Part shown: positions 52,774 to 62,700 of the stretch, piece after piece
Layout of the letters: every line of letters begins with the position of its first letter
Position numbering within the stretch: position 1 is the first letter of the stretch
Source of the DNA: Kitasatospora cinereorecta
GTDB lineage: Bacteria; Actinomycetota; Actinomycetes; Streptomycetales; Streptomycetaceae
Direction: 5' to 3'
NCBI RefSeq assembly: GCF_024172095.1
Contig: NZ_JAMZDX010000003.1
Location: forward strand, 1,412,120 to 1,476,119
Length of the DNA: 64,000 bases
Notes under the pieces: generated by a model
What the model was told of the DNA's origin: nothing
The model's database searches: none
The model's input: the letters and a program-made list of their open reading frames with translations, nothing else
Translations under genes and position numbers: made by a program

Positions 52774-55071
52774 ATGCGCTCCTTTCGCCTACCCCCAGCC
52801 CTGCTCTCCCTGCTCCTGGCCGGCGGTCTGACCGTCGGCGTCTTCGCCGCCCCCGGCCAGGCCGCCCCTACGGCCCCCGCCCTTACGGCCCAAGCCCGGG
52901 GCGGCAGTTCGGCCGCGGCCCACCCCGACCGGCCGGCCCCGCAGGCCGCCGCCGCGGCCCGAAGCCCCGAACTCGCCCGCTCCACCGGTACCAGCGACCT
53001 CGCCGACCGCGCCCCGCGCGACCCGGCCACCGCCCGCGCCGACCAGGCCCGCCCCCAGGCGGCCCCGACGGCCACCCCGCACGCACTGGCCGCCGCAGCG
53101 GCGAGCTGCACCCCCGGCGACTTCTCCGGACGCACCGGCAGCGCCCTCGTCCAGCAGATCAAGTCCTCGACCGTGGACTGCGTCAACTCGCTCTTCCCGC
53201 TCACCGGCACCGACGCCTACGGCGCCTTCCGCGAGGCCCAGATGGTCACGGTGGCCAACGCCCTGCGCGACGTCTCCGCGAACTACCCCGGCGACGACTC
53301 CACCTCAGCCACCCAACTGGTGCTCTACCTGCGGGCCGGCTACTTCGTGCAGTGGTACCACCCCGCCGACGTCGGCACGTACGGCACCGCCCTGCAGAGC
53401 GCCATCCGCGGTGCGCTGGACGCCTTCTGGGCCGCCCCGCACTCCGGCGACGTCACCGAGGCCAACGGCCAGACCCTCGCCGAGGCGGTCACCCTGATCG
53501 ACAGCGCCGGCGAGAACGCCCGCTACCTGTACGTCGTCAAGCGCCTGCTCACCGGCTACACCACCGCCTGGAACAGCACCTGGTCGATGCCGGTCGCCGT
53601 CAACAACACGTACACCGTGCTCTGGCGCGGCCACCAGTCGCCCGACTTCGTCACCGCCGTGCAGAGCGACCCGAGCGTGCTCAACACCCTCGACACCTTC
53701 GCCACCGTCAACTCCGGGCTGCTCGGCGGCGACCACGGCTACCTGGTCTCCAACGCCGGCCGCGAACTCGGCCGCTTCCTCCAGCACGCCCCCCTGCAGC
53801 CGACCGTCCGACCGCTGGTCAAGCACCTGCTCGGCCTCGGCACCATGACCGGACCCACCGCACCGCTGTGGGTCGGCCTCGCCGAGATGACCGACACCTA
53901 CGACCAGTCCAACTGCGCCTCGTACGGCACCTGCGACCTCGCCAACCGGCTCAAGTCGGCCGTCCTTGCCACCAGTTACACCTGCAGCACGAGCATCCGC
54001 ATCCTCGCCCAGCAGATGAGCGCCGCCGAACTCGCCGCCACCTGCACCAGCCTGCGCAACCAGGACGCCTACGTGCACGGCGTCGTCCGCGACAACGGCC
54101 CCGTCGCGGGCGACAACAACACCACCATCGAAGTCGACGTCTTCGACTCCAGCACCGACTACCAGACCTACGCCGGCGCCATCTTCGGCATCGACACCAA
54201 CAACGGTGGCATGTACCTGGAGGGCGACCCCGCCGCGGCCGGCAACCAGCCGCGCTTCGTCGCCTACGAGGCGGAGTGGCAGCGCCCCGACTTCCAGATC
54301 TGGAACCTCAACCACGAGTACACCCACTACCTCGACGGCCGGTTCGACATGTACGGCGACTTCAACGCCGCGCAGGGCCTCCCGGCGGTCTGGTGGATCG
54401 AGGGCTTCGCCGAGTACGTCTCCTACTCCTACCGGGGCGTCACCTACACCGACGCCCTCACCGAGGCGGGCAAGCACACCTACGCGCTGTCCACCCTCTT
54501 CGACACCACCTACGACAACGCCGACCAGACCCGCATCTACAACTGGGGCTACCTGGCCGTCCGCTACATGCTCCAGTCGCACCGGGCCGACGTCGACGCG
54601 ATCCTCGCCAAGTACCGCACCGGCGACTGGACCGGCGCCCGCACCTACCTGAAGACCACCATCGGCACCCGCTACGACGCCGACTTCAACACCTGGCTCA
54701 CCGCCTGCAACGCCGGCCACTGCGACACCACCCCGCCGGCCCCCGAGTGCACCGGCGCCGACTCCCGGCAGCTCGACAAGAACTGCCGCCGCTCCAACCT
54801 CGCCGCCACCACCGGGAACTACGCCTACCTGTACCTGTACGTCCCGGCCAGCACCGCGAAGCTCACCATCACCAGCGCCGGCGGCACCGGCAACGCCGAC
54901 CTGTACTACAACGGCGCGGGCTGGGCCACCACCGGCTCGTACCAGGCCAAGTCCACCGCGAGCGGCAACAACGAGACGCTGACCGTCACCAACCCGCCCG
55001 CCGGCTACAGCTACATCAGCCTCTACGCGCAGCAGGGCTTCAGCGGGGCGTCGGTGACGACCTCCTACTGA
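52774..55071 (+). CDS. Secreted M9-type collagenase with PPC domain
   Basis: 765-residue secreted metalloprotease. A Sec signal (about 1-30, ending APGQA) is followed by an Ala/Pro-rich pro-region (to about 110), an N-terminal M9 activator-like domain, and the peptidase domain with H514-EYTHYLDGRF and WWIEGFAEYV supplying the third zinc ligand. The last 75 residues (NYAYLYLYVPASTAKLTIT onward) match a bacterial pre-peptidase C-terminal domain. Only one PPC and no PKD domain is seen. ATG 52774 has GGAGG 9 nt upstream. Confidence 0.93.
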   Translation: MRSFRLPPALLSLLLAGGLTVGVFAAPGQAAPTAPALTAQARGGSSAAAHPDRPAPQAAAAARSPELARSTGTSDLADRAPRDPATARADQARPQAAPTATPHALAAAAASCTPGDFSGRTGSALVQQIKSSTVDCVNSLFPLTGTDAYGAFREAQMVTVANALRDVSANYPGDDSTSATQLVLYLRAGYFVQWYHPADVGTYGTALQSAIRGALDAFWAAPHSGDVTEANGQTLAEAVTLIDSAGENARYLYVVKRLLTGYTTAWNSTWSMPVAVNNTYTVLWRGHQSPDFVTAVQSDPSVLNTLDTFATVNSGLLGGDHGYLVSNAGRELGRFLQHAPLQPTVRPLVKHLLGLGTMTGPTAPLWVGLAEMTDTYDQSNCASYGTCDLANRLKSAVLATSYTCSTSIRILAQQMSAAELAATCTSLRNQDAYVHGVVRDNGPVAGDNNTTIEVDVFDSSTDYQTYAGAIFGIDTNNGGMYLEGDPAAAGNQPRFVAYEAEWQRPDFQIWNLNHEYTHYLDGRFDMYGDFNAAQGLPAVWWIEGFAEYVSYSYRGVTYTDALTEAGKHTYALSTLFDTTYDNADQTRIYNWGYLAVRYMLQSHRADVDAILAKYRTGDWTGARTYLKTTIGTRYDADFNTWLTACNAGHCDTTPPAPECTGADSRQLDKNCRRSNLAATTGNYAYLYLYVPASTAKLTITSAGGTGNADLYYNGAGWATTGSYQAKSTASGNNETLTVTNPPAGYSYISLYAQQGFSGASVTTSY

Positions 55072-55094
55072 GCCGGTCACGCCACAGGCTCCGG

Positions 55095-55123
55095 GCCCGG
55101 TCCACGGTTGGGGTGGACCGGGC
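55095..55123 (+). terminator. Hairpin after the collagenase gene
   Basis: 11-bp perfect stem GCCCGGTCCAC with its complement at 55113-55123 and a 7-nt loop, starting 23 nt after the stop. There is no T-run. Confidence 0.75.
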
Positions 55124-55229
55124 TCCGGCCTTCCCGCAGCTCCGGCCTTCCCCCGGCTCGGGTCCGACCATTCGTGGGCCGGATGAGGGATCATGGACCA
55201 CGGCACCGCCCGCAAGCGAAGGAAACCCC

Positions 55230-55826
55230 GTGGCCCAGATCGTCCTCTTCCACTCCGCGTACGGCCTGCGCCCCGCCGTCCACGCCGCCGCCGACCGGCT
55301 GCGCGCCGAGGGCCACCAGGTCCACACCCCCGACCTCTACGACGGGCGCACCTTCGACACCGTCGAGGAGGGCATGGACCACCGCGACGAGATCACCAAC
55401 GACGAACTGCTGCGCCGCGCCGTCACCGCCGTCGCCCCGCTGCTCGCCGACCCCGCGGCCCCCGGCCTGGTCTACGCCGGGTTCTCCCTCGGCGCCGCCC
55501 TCGCCCAGAACCTCGCCCTCGCCGACGAGCGCGCCCGCGGCCTGCTGCTCCTGCACGGCACCTCCGACATCCGCGAGGACGCCACCACCGGCATCCCGGT
55601 CCAGCTCCACCTCGCCGACCCCGACCCGTTCGAGCCCGAGGACTGGCTGAACGCCTGGTACCTCAACCTCACCCGGGCCGGCGCCGACGTCGAGGTCCAC
55701 CGCTACCGCGGCGCCGGCCACCTCTACACCGACGCCGAACTCCCCGACTTCGACGCCGACGCCGCCGAGCAGACCTGGCGGATCGCGCTTGCCTTCCTCT
55801 CCGAACTCGACGCCGCCGAATCCTGA
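55230..55826 (+). CDS. Dienelactone hydrolase-family alpha/beta hydrolase
   Basis: 198-residue cytoplasmic hydrolase. It begins AQIVLFHSAYGLRPAVHAAA and has the nucleophile elbow YAGFSLGAALAQ, with serine where classic dienelactone hydrolases have cysteine. The acid loop is near LHLADPDPFE and the catalytic histidine lies in YRGAGHLYTD. GTG 55230 has GAAGGAAA upstream. The stop shares a base with the DUF3052 start (TGATG). Substrate unknown. Confidence 0.88.
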   Translation: MAQIVLFHSAYGLRPAVHAAADRLRAEGHQVHTPDLYDGRTFDTVEEGMDHRDEITNDELLRRAVTAVAPLLADPAAPGLVYAGFSLGAALAQNLALADERARGLLLLHGTSDIREDATTGIPVQLHLADPDPFEPEDWLNAWYLNLTRAGADVEVHRYRGAGHLYTDAELPDFDADAAEQTWRIALAFLSELDAAES

Positions 55827-56227
55827 TGGCCGGCTACTCGGGGACGCCGCTGCACCGCAAGCTCGGCATCAAGCCGGGCCACGACCTGTTGCTCCTCGGC
55901 GCCCCCGAGGGCTTCGCCGTCCCCGACCTCCCGGACGACGTCCGCCCCGCCGACGGCCCCTTCGACGTCGCACTCTGGTTCCCTGCCGACCGCGCCGAAC
56001 TCACCGACCGGCTGGCCGATCTGCGCGCCGCCATGCGCCCGGCCGCCGGCCTGTGGGTCGCCTGGCCCAAGAAGGCCTCCCGCGTCCCCACCGACCTCAC
56101 CGAGGACGTGATCCGCGCGGTCGCCCTGCCCACCGGCCTGGTCGACAACAAGGTCTGCGCCGTCGACGCGACCTACTCCGCCCTCCGCCTGGTCATCCGC
56201 CGCGAACTGCGGACCAGCGCCACATGA
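55826..56227 (+). CDS. DUF3052 protein
   Basis: 133-residue protein of the DUF3052 family, common in actinobacteria. It shows GYSGTPLHRKLGIKPGHDLL at the N-terminus, FDVALWFPADRAEL, and LWVAWPKKASRVPTDLTED, then VDNKVCAVDATYSALRLVIR. The family is predicted to be cytoplasmic and its function is not established. It is coupled to the upstream hydrolase. A hairpin follows the stop. Confidence 0.85.
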   Translation: MAGYSGTPLHRKLGIKPGHDLLLLGAPEGFAVPDLPDDVRPADGPFDVALWFPADRAELTDRLADLRAAMRPAAGLWVAWPKKASRVPTDLTEDVIRAVALPTGLVDNKVCAVDATYSALRLVIRRELRTSAT

Positions 56228-56230
56228 TCG

Positions 56231-56266
56231 CAGTGGCCCCACCGAAGGAGATCGGTGGGGCCACTG
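56231..56266. terminator. Hairpin between DUF3052 and the immunity-like gene
   Basis: Perfect 14-bp stem CAGTGGCCCCACCG with complement at 56253-56266 and an 8-nt loop, starting 4 nt after the DUF3052 stop. It lies between convergent genes and can act both ways. Confidence 0.85.
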
Positions 56267-56319
56267 TGAGGGCGCGAAGGGCGTCAGGTCAGGAGGTTGT
56301 CCTCCGGAACCAGGTCACC

Positions 56320-56697
56320 TCAGGATCCCTGGGTGTTGTCGGACTCACCCTCCTCCTCGTACCGACGCGTCCCGCGACGGACCTTGACGTTCTTGCAGAC
56401 GACGTATCCATCGCTTCCTCCGTCCGAGACCACGACGTTCAGATATCCGCGGTCGTAGCGCTCGGGATTCCGCAGGAACTCGTCCATCTCGCTGCTGTCA
56501 GTGGCGAGGTGGACGGAGAGCCGCTCGTAGCCGGATGCGATCTTCATGCCCAGGACAGAGCTGAAGACGATGTCGACGTACTCGCGGTGGCCCTTGCCCG
56601 GGTAACCGCGCAGGACGAGTGTTCGGTGGGACTTGCTGTACGACCACGCCTCGAAGGAGTGCTCGAAGTGCAGCGGAAGCTGCTGGTCCTCTGACAT
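56320..56697 (-). CDS. Probable immunity protein for the RHS toxin
   Basis: 125-residue acidic cytoplasmic protein with no signal peptide and no family I can name. It includes FEHSFEAWSYSKSHRTLVLR, YVDIVFSSVLGMKI, ATDSSEMDEFLRNPERYDRG, and VSDGGSDGYVVCKNVKVRRG. It starts 21 nt after the stop of the RHS toxin gene on the same strand, the usual place for a cognate immunity gene. The ribosome binding site is weak and could rely on coupling. The immunity role is inferred from position, size and charge only. Confidence 0.7.
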   Translation of the reverse strand: MSEDQQLPLHFEHSFEAWSYSKSHRTLVLRGYPGKGHREYVDIVFSSVLGMKIASGYERLSVHLATDSSEMDEFLRNPERYDRGYLNVVVSDGGSDGYVVCKNVKVRRGTRRYEEEGESDNTQGS

Positions 56698-56717
56698 CTC
56701 ATGCAGACCTGTTCGCT

Positions 56718-59700
56718 CTACTTCCCGGCTTCCGGGAATGGATTGTCGCCGTTGACCCAGACAACCCGAGCCCGCGCGGACGCGGGGGCGTCCCGGATCA
56801 TCGCCAGTTCCCAGGCTGTCAGGTCCGAGGCGTAGGGGTTGCTCGTCCTCGCCGTCTTGGCCCATTCGGCAGGCTCGGTGATGCCGTCGAGGTTGAAGTA
56901 GATCGTCGTCTTGCTGTCCTCCTTGAGGGCACTCCTGACCACGGCCTCGAAGTCGTCCCAGTGCTCGAAGTACTGGGCGCCGTGCGTGTCGGCAAAGTCC
57001 TGCAGCGCGTCCCTGTTGTTGCCGACCTTGGACAGACCCAGGGCGATCTTTGTCGGACAGTCGCCGATGTTGTGGACCAGGACCGTGGTCGACCCGAGTG
57101 CCACATAGTACGTGTGGAGCTGGTCGACGGTCAGGTTGTACATGTCGGCGGTGCCCGGCACAACGGCCGTGCCGAGGACGGACACCTGCGTGTTCGCTGC
57201 GGTCTTCAGCGTGTCGCCGGCGGCGAGCTCTCCGGCAGGGATCCACGCCTTGCGGCTGTCGTCCCAGAACGGGTGCTTCGACGTCGTGTGGATGACGCCG
57301 GACTTGCCGTCGGGCGTGCCGATCGTGAGATCGATCAGGTCGTCGTCGTGGTTGACGTGCAGCGCAGTGACCTCGCGGCCGCCGACGTGCTCGCCGGTCG
57401 TGGGATCGGCCGCCTCCACGCGGTCGCCGACTGTGATGTCGCCGATCGGCTTCGTCTCACCGTTGTCGAGCAGGACCGGCGTCTCGGGTGAGAAGCTGCA
57501 GCCGCCGACCAGGCTCGCGCCGGGTTCCGCGCCGGGCTCGCCGCCGGGCTTCCCGCCGAGCTTGCCACCGAGATAGCCGGTGGCGGCGCCGGCCACGGTG
57601 CTCAGGAGGAGTGCCTGCTTGTCCTTGCAGTTGTCCACGCACGCCGAGACGAATCCGGACAGTGCTCCCACGGCCACCGCGCAGCCGATTCCCGCGGACT
57701 CCGGGCACAGCGCCGCGCCCACGAGCCCGGCCAGGAGGCCTGCGACCTGCCCCTTGGTTCCCTTCCAGAGGTCCTGGAGGGTGAGGTTGCCGTAGAGCGC
57801 GTTCTTGGCGTACCGCATCACGGCGTTGTAGGCGGGAGTGCCTTCGACGTTCCAGGTGTCCGGCGACTCCTTCATGATCATTTGAAGCTCGTCGTGGAAC
57901 TTCTTCAGCCGATCTGTCGGGACGCTCTGCAGGACCGAGACCGCGACGTTGCTGGACTTGCCGCTGCCGCTGCTACCGGTGTGGATGGTGCCCAGGCTGC
58001 TGTTGTCGATCTTGTAGTCGATCGAGCCGTCCCGGTTGTAGCAGGCCTCCGTGGTGCAGCCGATTCCGCCGAAGTTCGGGCTGGTCGGGTTCCAGACCGA
58101 GTCCGGGTTGTTGGCGCTGCAGCCGTCGCAGAACAGGCCGCTCGGGTCGCTGCCGTTGACCGGGTTGTTGTCGCTGTACGCGTAGCCGTTCCACTGCTGC
58201 GGGTCACCCGCGCCCAGGATCGGGTCAGGACTGATGAACCGGCCGTGGACGGCGTCGTACTCGCGGGCGCCGAGATGGGTCAGCCCGGTGGCGTCGTCGG
58301 CGCTGCCGCCGACGAATCCCTTGCTGCCGGCCCAGGTTCCGCTGCCCGGCTGGGTGCCGCGCGCGTTGCCGAACGGGTCGGTCGGCCGCCGCGTGACGGT
58401 CTGCGCGGCGTCGGTGTCGATCTGGACGCCGTTGGTGCCGTGCGGATCGGCCGAGTGGTACACCAGCTTGCCGCCGCCGGTCGGGGCGGTGACCCGGGTG
58501 ATGCTGATCCCGCCGCCGCCCGGGTAGGTGCGGACGTCGGTCATCGACCCGGAGGCGGTGTCCAGCGTCAGCTCGTCCATGCCGAGGTTGAGCGTGGTCT
58601 TCCCGGGGTTGCGGCGGAGCAGCTGGTTGCCGTCCGCGTCGTAGAGGTAGGTGGTGCCGGGGTTCTGGCCGGGCTTGGCGAGGGTGCTGAGCTTGTCCTC
58701 GCCGTTCCAGGTCAGGTTGGTGCTGCCACTCGGGTCGGTGACCTTGGTGGTGTTGCCGAGCGCGTCGTACTGGAACGACGTGACGGCCGTTCCGCTCGCC
58801 GACCTGGTCGACGTCGACTGCAGGGCGTGCGGGCCGCCCTTGCCGTCACCCGAGTTGACCGACTTCGCAGGGTTGAAGGTCTGGGTGGTGGTGACGTCGT
58901 TGAGGACGGCGCCGTTGACGTCGTGCTGCACCAGGGAGGTGCGGTTGCCGGTGGCGTCGTAGCCGTACGTCTGCCAGTACGGGGACGGGCCGCCGACGGT
59001 GGGCTTGCCGTTGACCACGGCGGGGCTGCTCGCGTTGGTGCAGCCGCCGATACCCGGGACTGACGGGGCCGCGGCGGTGGTGGTGCCCGCGGTGTCCGTC
59101 CAGACGTTGGTCAGCCGGCTCAGGTAGTCGTACGTGAAGCACTGGAGGTCGGTCGCGGTGCCGCTCTGGACGTCCTTGATCGAGGTGATCCGGCCGGACG
59201 GGGTGTACGTGTAGCCGACCTGGTCCAGCGAGGTGGTGCCGGTCTGCCGGTCGAGGAATGAGTTCACCACCCGTCCGGTGGCCCAGTCGTAACTCTGGGT
59301 GGATACGACCTGGGTGCCCCAGTCGCCGACGGTGGTGCGGGTGGGTCGGCCGAGGGCGTCGTACTGGACGTCCGTGACCAGGGTGGAGTTGCCGCCCGAG
59401 GCAATCAGCAGGCCGGTGTTGGAGTAGAGGTAGTCCACCTCCTCCGCCGGAAGACCGCCCATGGCGGGCAGGTTGGTGTGGTCCAGCGAGCCCAGCACCG
59501 GGGTGTAGGTGTTGCTGGTGGTGTACGTGCCGGCGAGCGCCCCCTCCTTGGCGGGGATGGTCACGGTGGAGCCGAGAGGGCGGCCCGCAGCGTCGTAGCC
59601 GGTGATGGTCGATGTGTAGGCGTCACCAGGGGCTCCGCCGACATAGCGGGTGGACGAGGCCGGCAGCCCCTTGGCGCCCGGCACGGTGTCGTAGGTCCAG

Positions 59701-62700
59701 CTCGCGAGCTGGTTCGCCGGTGCCACGCTGCCGTTGAACATGCCGGTCCTGCGGCCGAGGACGTCGTATGCGAAGGCGAGAACGTTGCCCTTGGCGTCCC
59801 GGGTCGTGGCCAGGCGCGAGTTCACGTCGTACGTGCTCGTGGTCGCCCCCGTGTCCGGATCGGACACAGCGGTCTGGCGTCCCCGGAGGTCGTACGTGTA
59901 GTTCCAGGTGTTGCCGGAGGAGTCGGTGCGGGACTTCGGCTGACCGGAGGCGGTGTAGCCGTAGCTTGTGATGTCGGCGTCCGCCGGGTTGCCCGTGGCC
60001 GTGTTGCCCCGGTACTGCCACAGCTGGACCGTGTTGCCGTGGGCGTCGCTGACGGCGCTGGTCGGGACTCCGCCCTGGGGCGGGGTCGAGTCGGTGCGGT
60101 CGGCGCCCGGGTAGGCAGTGGTGGTGACCCACTGCTGCTGGGCATAGGACATGAAGGCGTCGGTCACCTTGCGGCCCATGCCGTCGTAGGTGATCCAGTC
60201 CTGTGCCGGGACCTGGGAGTCCTGCGGGGCGTAGAGCGTGCCGTTGGGCTGATTCACCGACTCGTAGTACGGCGCGGACGTCTTCACGACCCAGCCGTGC
60301 GAGTCGAAGGCCTGATCAGTGATCAGGCGACCCGCACCGCCGGTGAGCGGAGTGGTCTGCGTCTGGCGGAGCCGGCCGAGGCCGTCGTACAGCTCGTTCT
60401 TGGTGGCGTACGTGCCGTCCTCGGTGATCGACTGCGAGGTCACCACCGTCGGAGCGGTGACGCCGTTGATCGCGTACGAGAACTTGACGTTCGGGCTGAG
60501 GTTGGTCGCCCGGTCCGGCTTCCACGCGGCAGTCAGACGGCCGAGGCCGTCGTACTGCATGGTGGTGGTGTGACCGTTCTGGTCGGTCGCCACCAGCGGC
60601 TGGCTGCGGCCTGGGTCGAAGGTCTGGGACTTGGCCCAGGAGGCACCCATCGGGCCGGTCATGGTCACCTGGGTGGGAACCGCCCCGGTGGCCGGGGTGA
60701 AGGCCATCTGCGCCGTGACACCGTCCGGGCCGACGGTCGAGGTGGCCCGGCCGTAGCTGTCGAACGAGGCGGTGGCCGTCTGGCCGTAGACCGGCTGGCC
60801 GCTGCCGTCGTACGAGTCGAGCGAGCGCGTGCCGGTCGGGTCGCCGGTGGCGTCGGCCTGGCCGAACGGCTTGCCGTCGTAGAAGGTCTGGCTGCCCTTG
60901 ATCGTGTTGGCCGCATTCGGCGTGGTGCCGCACGCGCCGGTGATTGCCCGCTCCTCGGAGACCAGGGTGCGGATCAGCGGGTTGGTGCTGGTCGCGTAGG
61001 TCTTGGTGGTGCAGGTCTCCGGGGCCGCGGCGGTGCCGTCGCCCTTGTCGTCGACCTGGAGCGGACGGTTGCCGTTGGCCGGGTCCGAGGTGGCCACCGC
61101 GTTGGTGGTGCGCCAGGAGCCGTCGGCCAGCTTCGCCCACGAGGTCGAGGTGATGGTGGTGCTCTGGTACCGGGCCACCAGGTCCGGCATGCCGTTCAGC
61201 TGCTTGTGCGTCGCCGTCACCACGTCACCGGAGGCGACGGTGGCGGAGGCGTTCTGCACCGAGCCGCCGGCCTTGTCGAAGGTCTGGCCGCCGAGCACGG
61301 TGGAGGCCTGCCACTTCTCGTCCGGCACGGTGACCGCGCTCGCACCCGGGTAGGGGGTGAAGGAGGCGGAGACGCTGCGGGTCGAGCCGTCGGCCTTGAC
61401 GTCGCCGTTCATACCGCGCAGATAGGTGGTGACCTTCTGCGTCTTGGGCGCCTCACCGCTGTTGCCACTACCGGTGGTCACGGTGACGGTCTGGTAGCCG
61501 CGGAACTCGTCCCAGGTGCGGACCTTGGGGTCGGTGAACTCGCCGTCGTTGCGGTGCCAGGCGGCTCCGCCGCCGTAGCTGTAGTTGGTCGACTTGGTCA
61601 GCGTGGTACCGGTGACCGCGTCCTGCTCGGTGACCGCGGTGACCAGGTACTTGTTGAACCAGTCGTTCACCGGGTCGGGCGAGGAGGAGCCGGGCAGGTA
61701 CCAGTGGACGGGCATGCAGGCCATCGAGTTGTTGTCCTCGGAGGACGGCATGTGGCCGCCGGTCCGGGAGCACTCGGGGTCGGCGTAGACGACGTTGATC
61801 TGGCCGCCGGTCTCGGTGGTGATCTGCTGGATGCGCGGCCGGTAGAACGCCGGCTGGGCCGGGGTCAGGCCGTCCACACGGTTCGGCAACTCGCGCGCGG
61901 TGAACGAGACCGCCGGCAGCGTCACGGCAGTCTGGCCGTTGCTGCCGGTGCGCTGGATCGAGGACAGCCAGAGCGAGGGCTTGGTGCCGTCACCCGGGTC
62001 CGGGAAGGTGTGCTTCAGCTCCCACGAGTCCACCGAGCGGTAGGCGGAGCCAACCAGGACCTGGGTCTCGATCTTCGACAGCATCAGCGGTGACCAGAAG
62101 GTCGGCGAATAGTTGGTGCAGGCGCCGCTGGAGGCGCAGTTCTGGTCGAGCGGGGTGTCCGGCCAGTTCGCCTGGTTTGCCTTGGTGCGCTGGGCGGTGG
62201 TGCAGGTGACCGAGCCGGAGGCGGTGCAGCGCTCACCGGTGGTGAACAGCACCTTGGCGGCCGGCTTCACGGAGCCGTTCGCGGCGAGCTGCTCGGAGAG
62301 GCGCTGGCCATAGGCGATCTGGGTGACCTCGGCGGAGCGGACATAGGAAGTCAGCGTGCCATTGCCGCCGTTCTGGCCTCCGCCCCGGCTGTAGTAGTTG
62401 AGGTCCTGCTGGTAGCTGTAGGTGACCAGGTTCTGGTGCGGGTCCACGACGTAGTCGAGATTCCAGCGCCAACCTTCCTGGCACCAGGAGGCGTTGCCCT
62501 TGGCGGAGTCGTAGCAGTCGTCGCCGCTCTTCGGCGAGTAGACCGGCATGTAGTCGACCGAGTTGGTGGCGGGGTCACTGTGGTTGCCGCCGGGCAGGTG
62601 GTTCTGACCGAAGTAGTACTGGACACCGTCGGAGGTGGTGACGCGCCAGAACTCGCCGCCCCGCGCCTCGTTCGCCGCGCCGGTGAGCTGCTCGACCTTC

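Noticed and set aside
59478..62093. 871-residue plus-strand frame opposite the RHS gene
   Set aside because: Compositional shadow; RHS repeats and signal peptide are clear on the minus strand.
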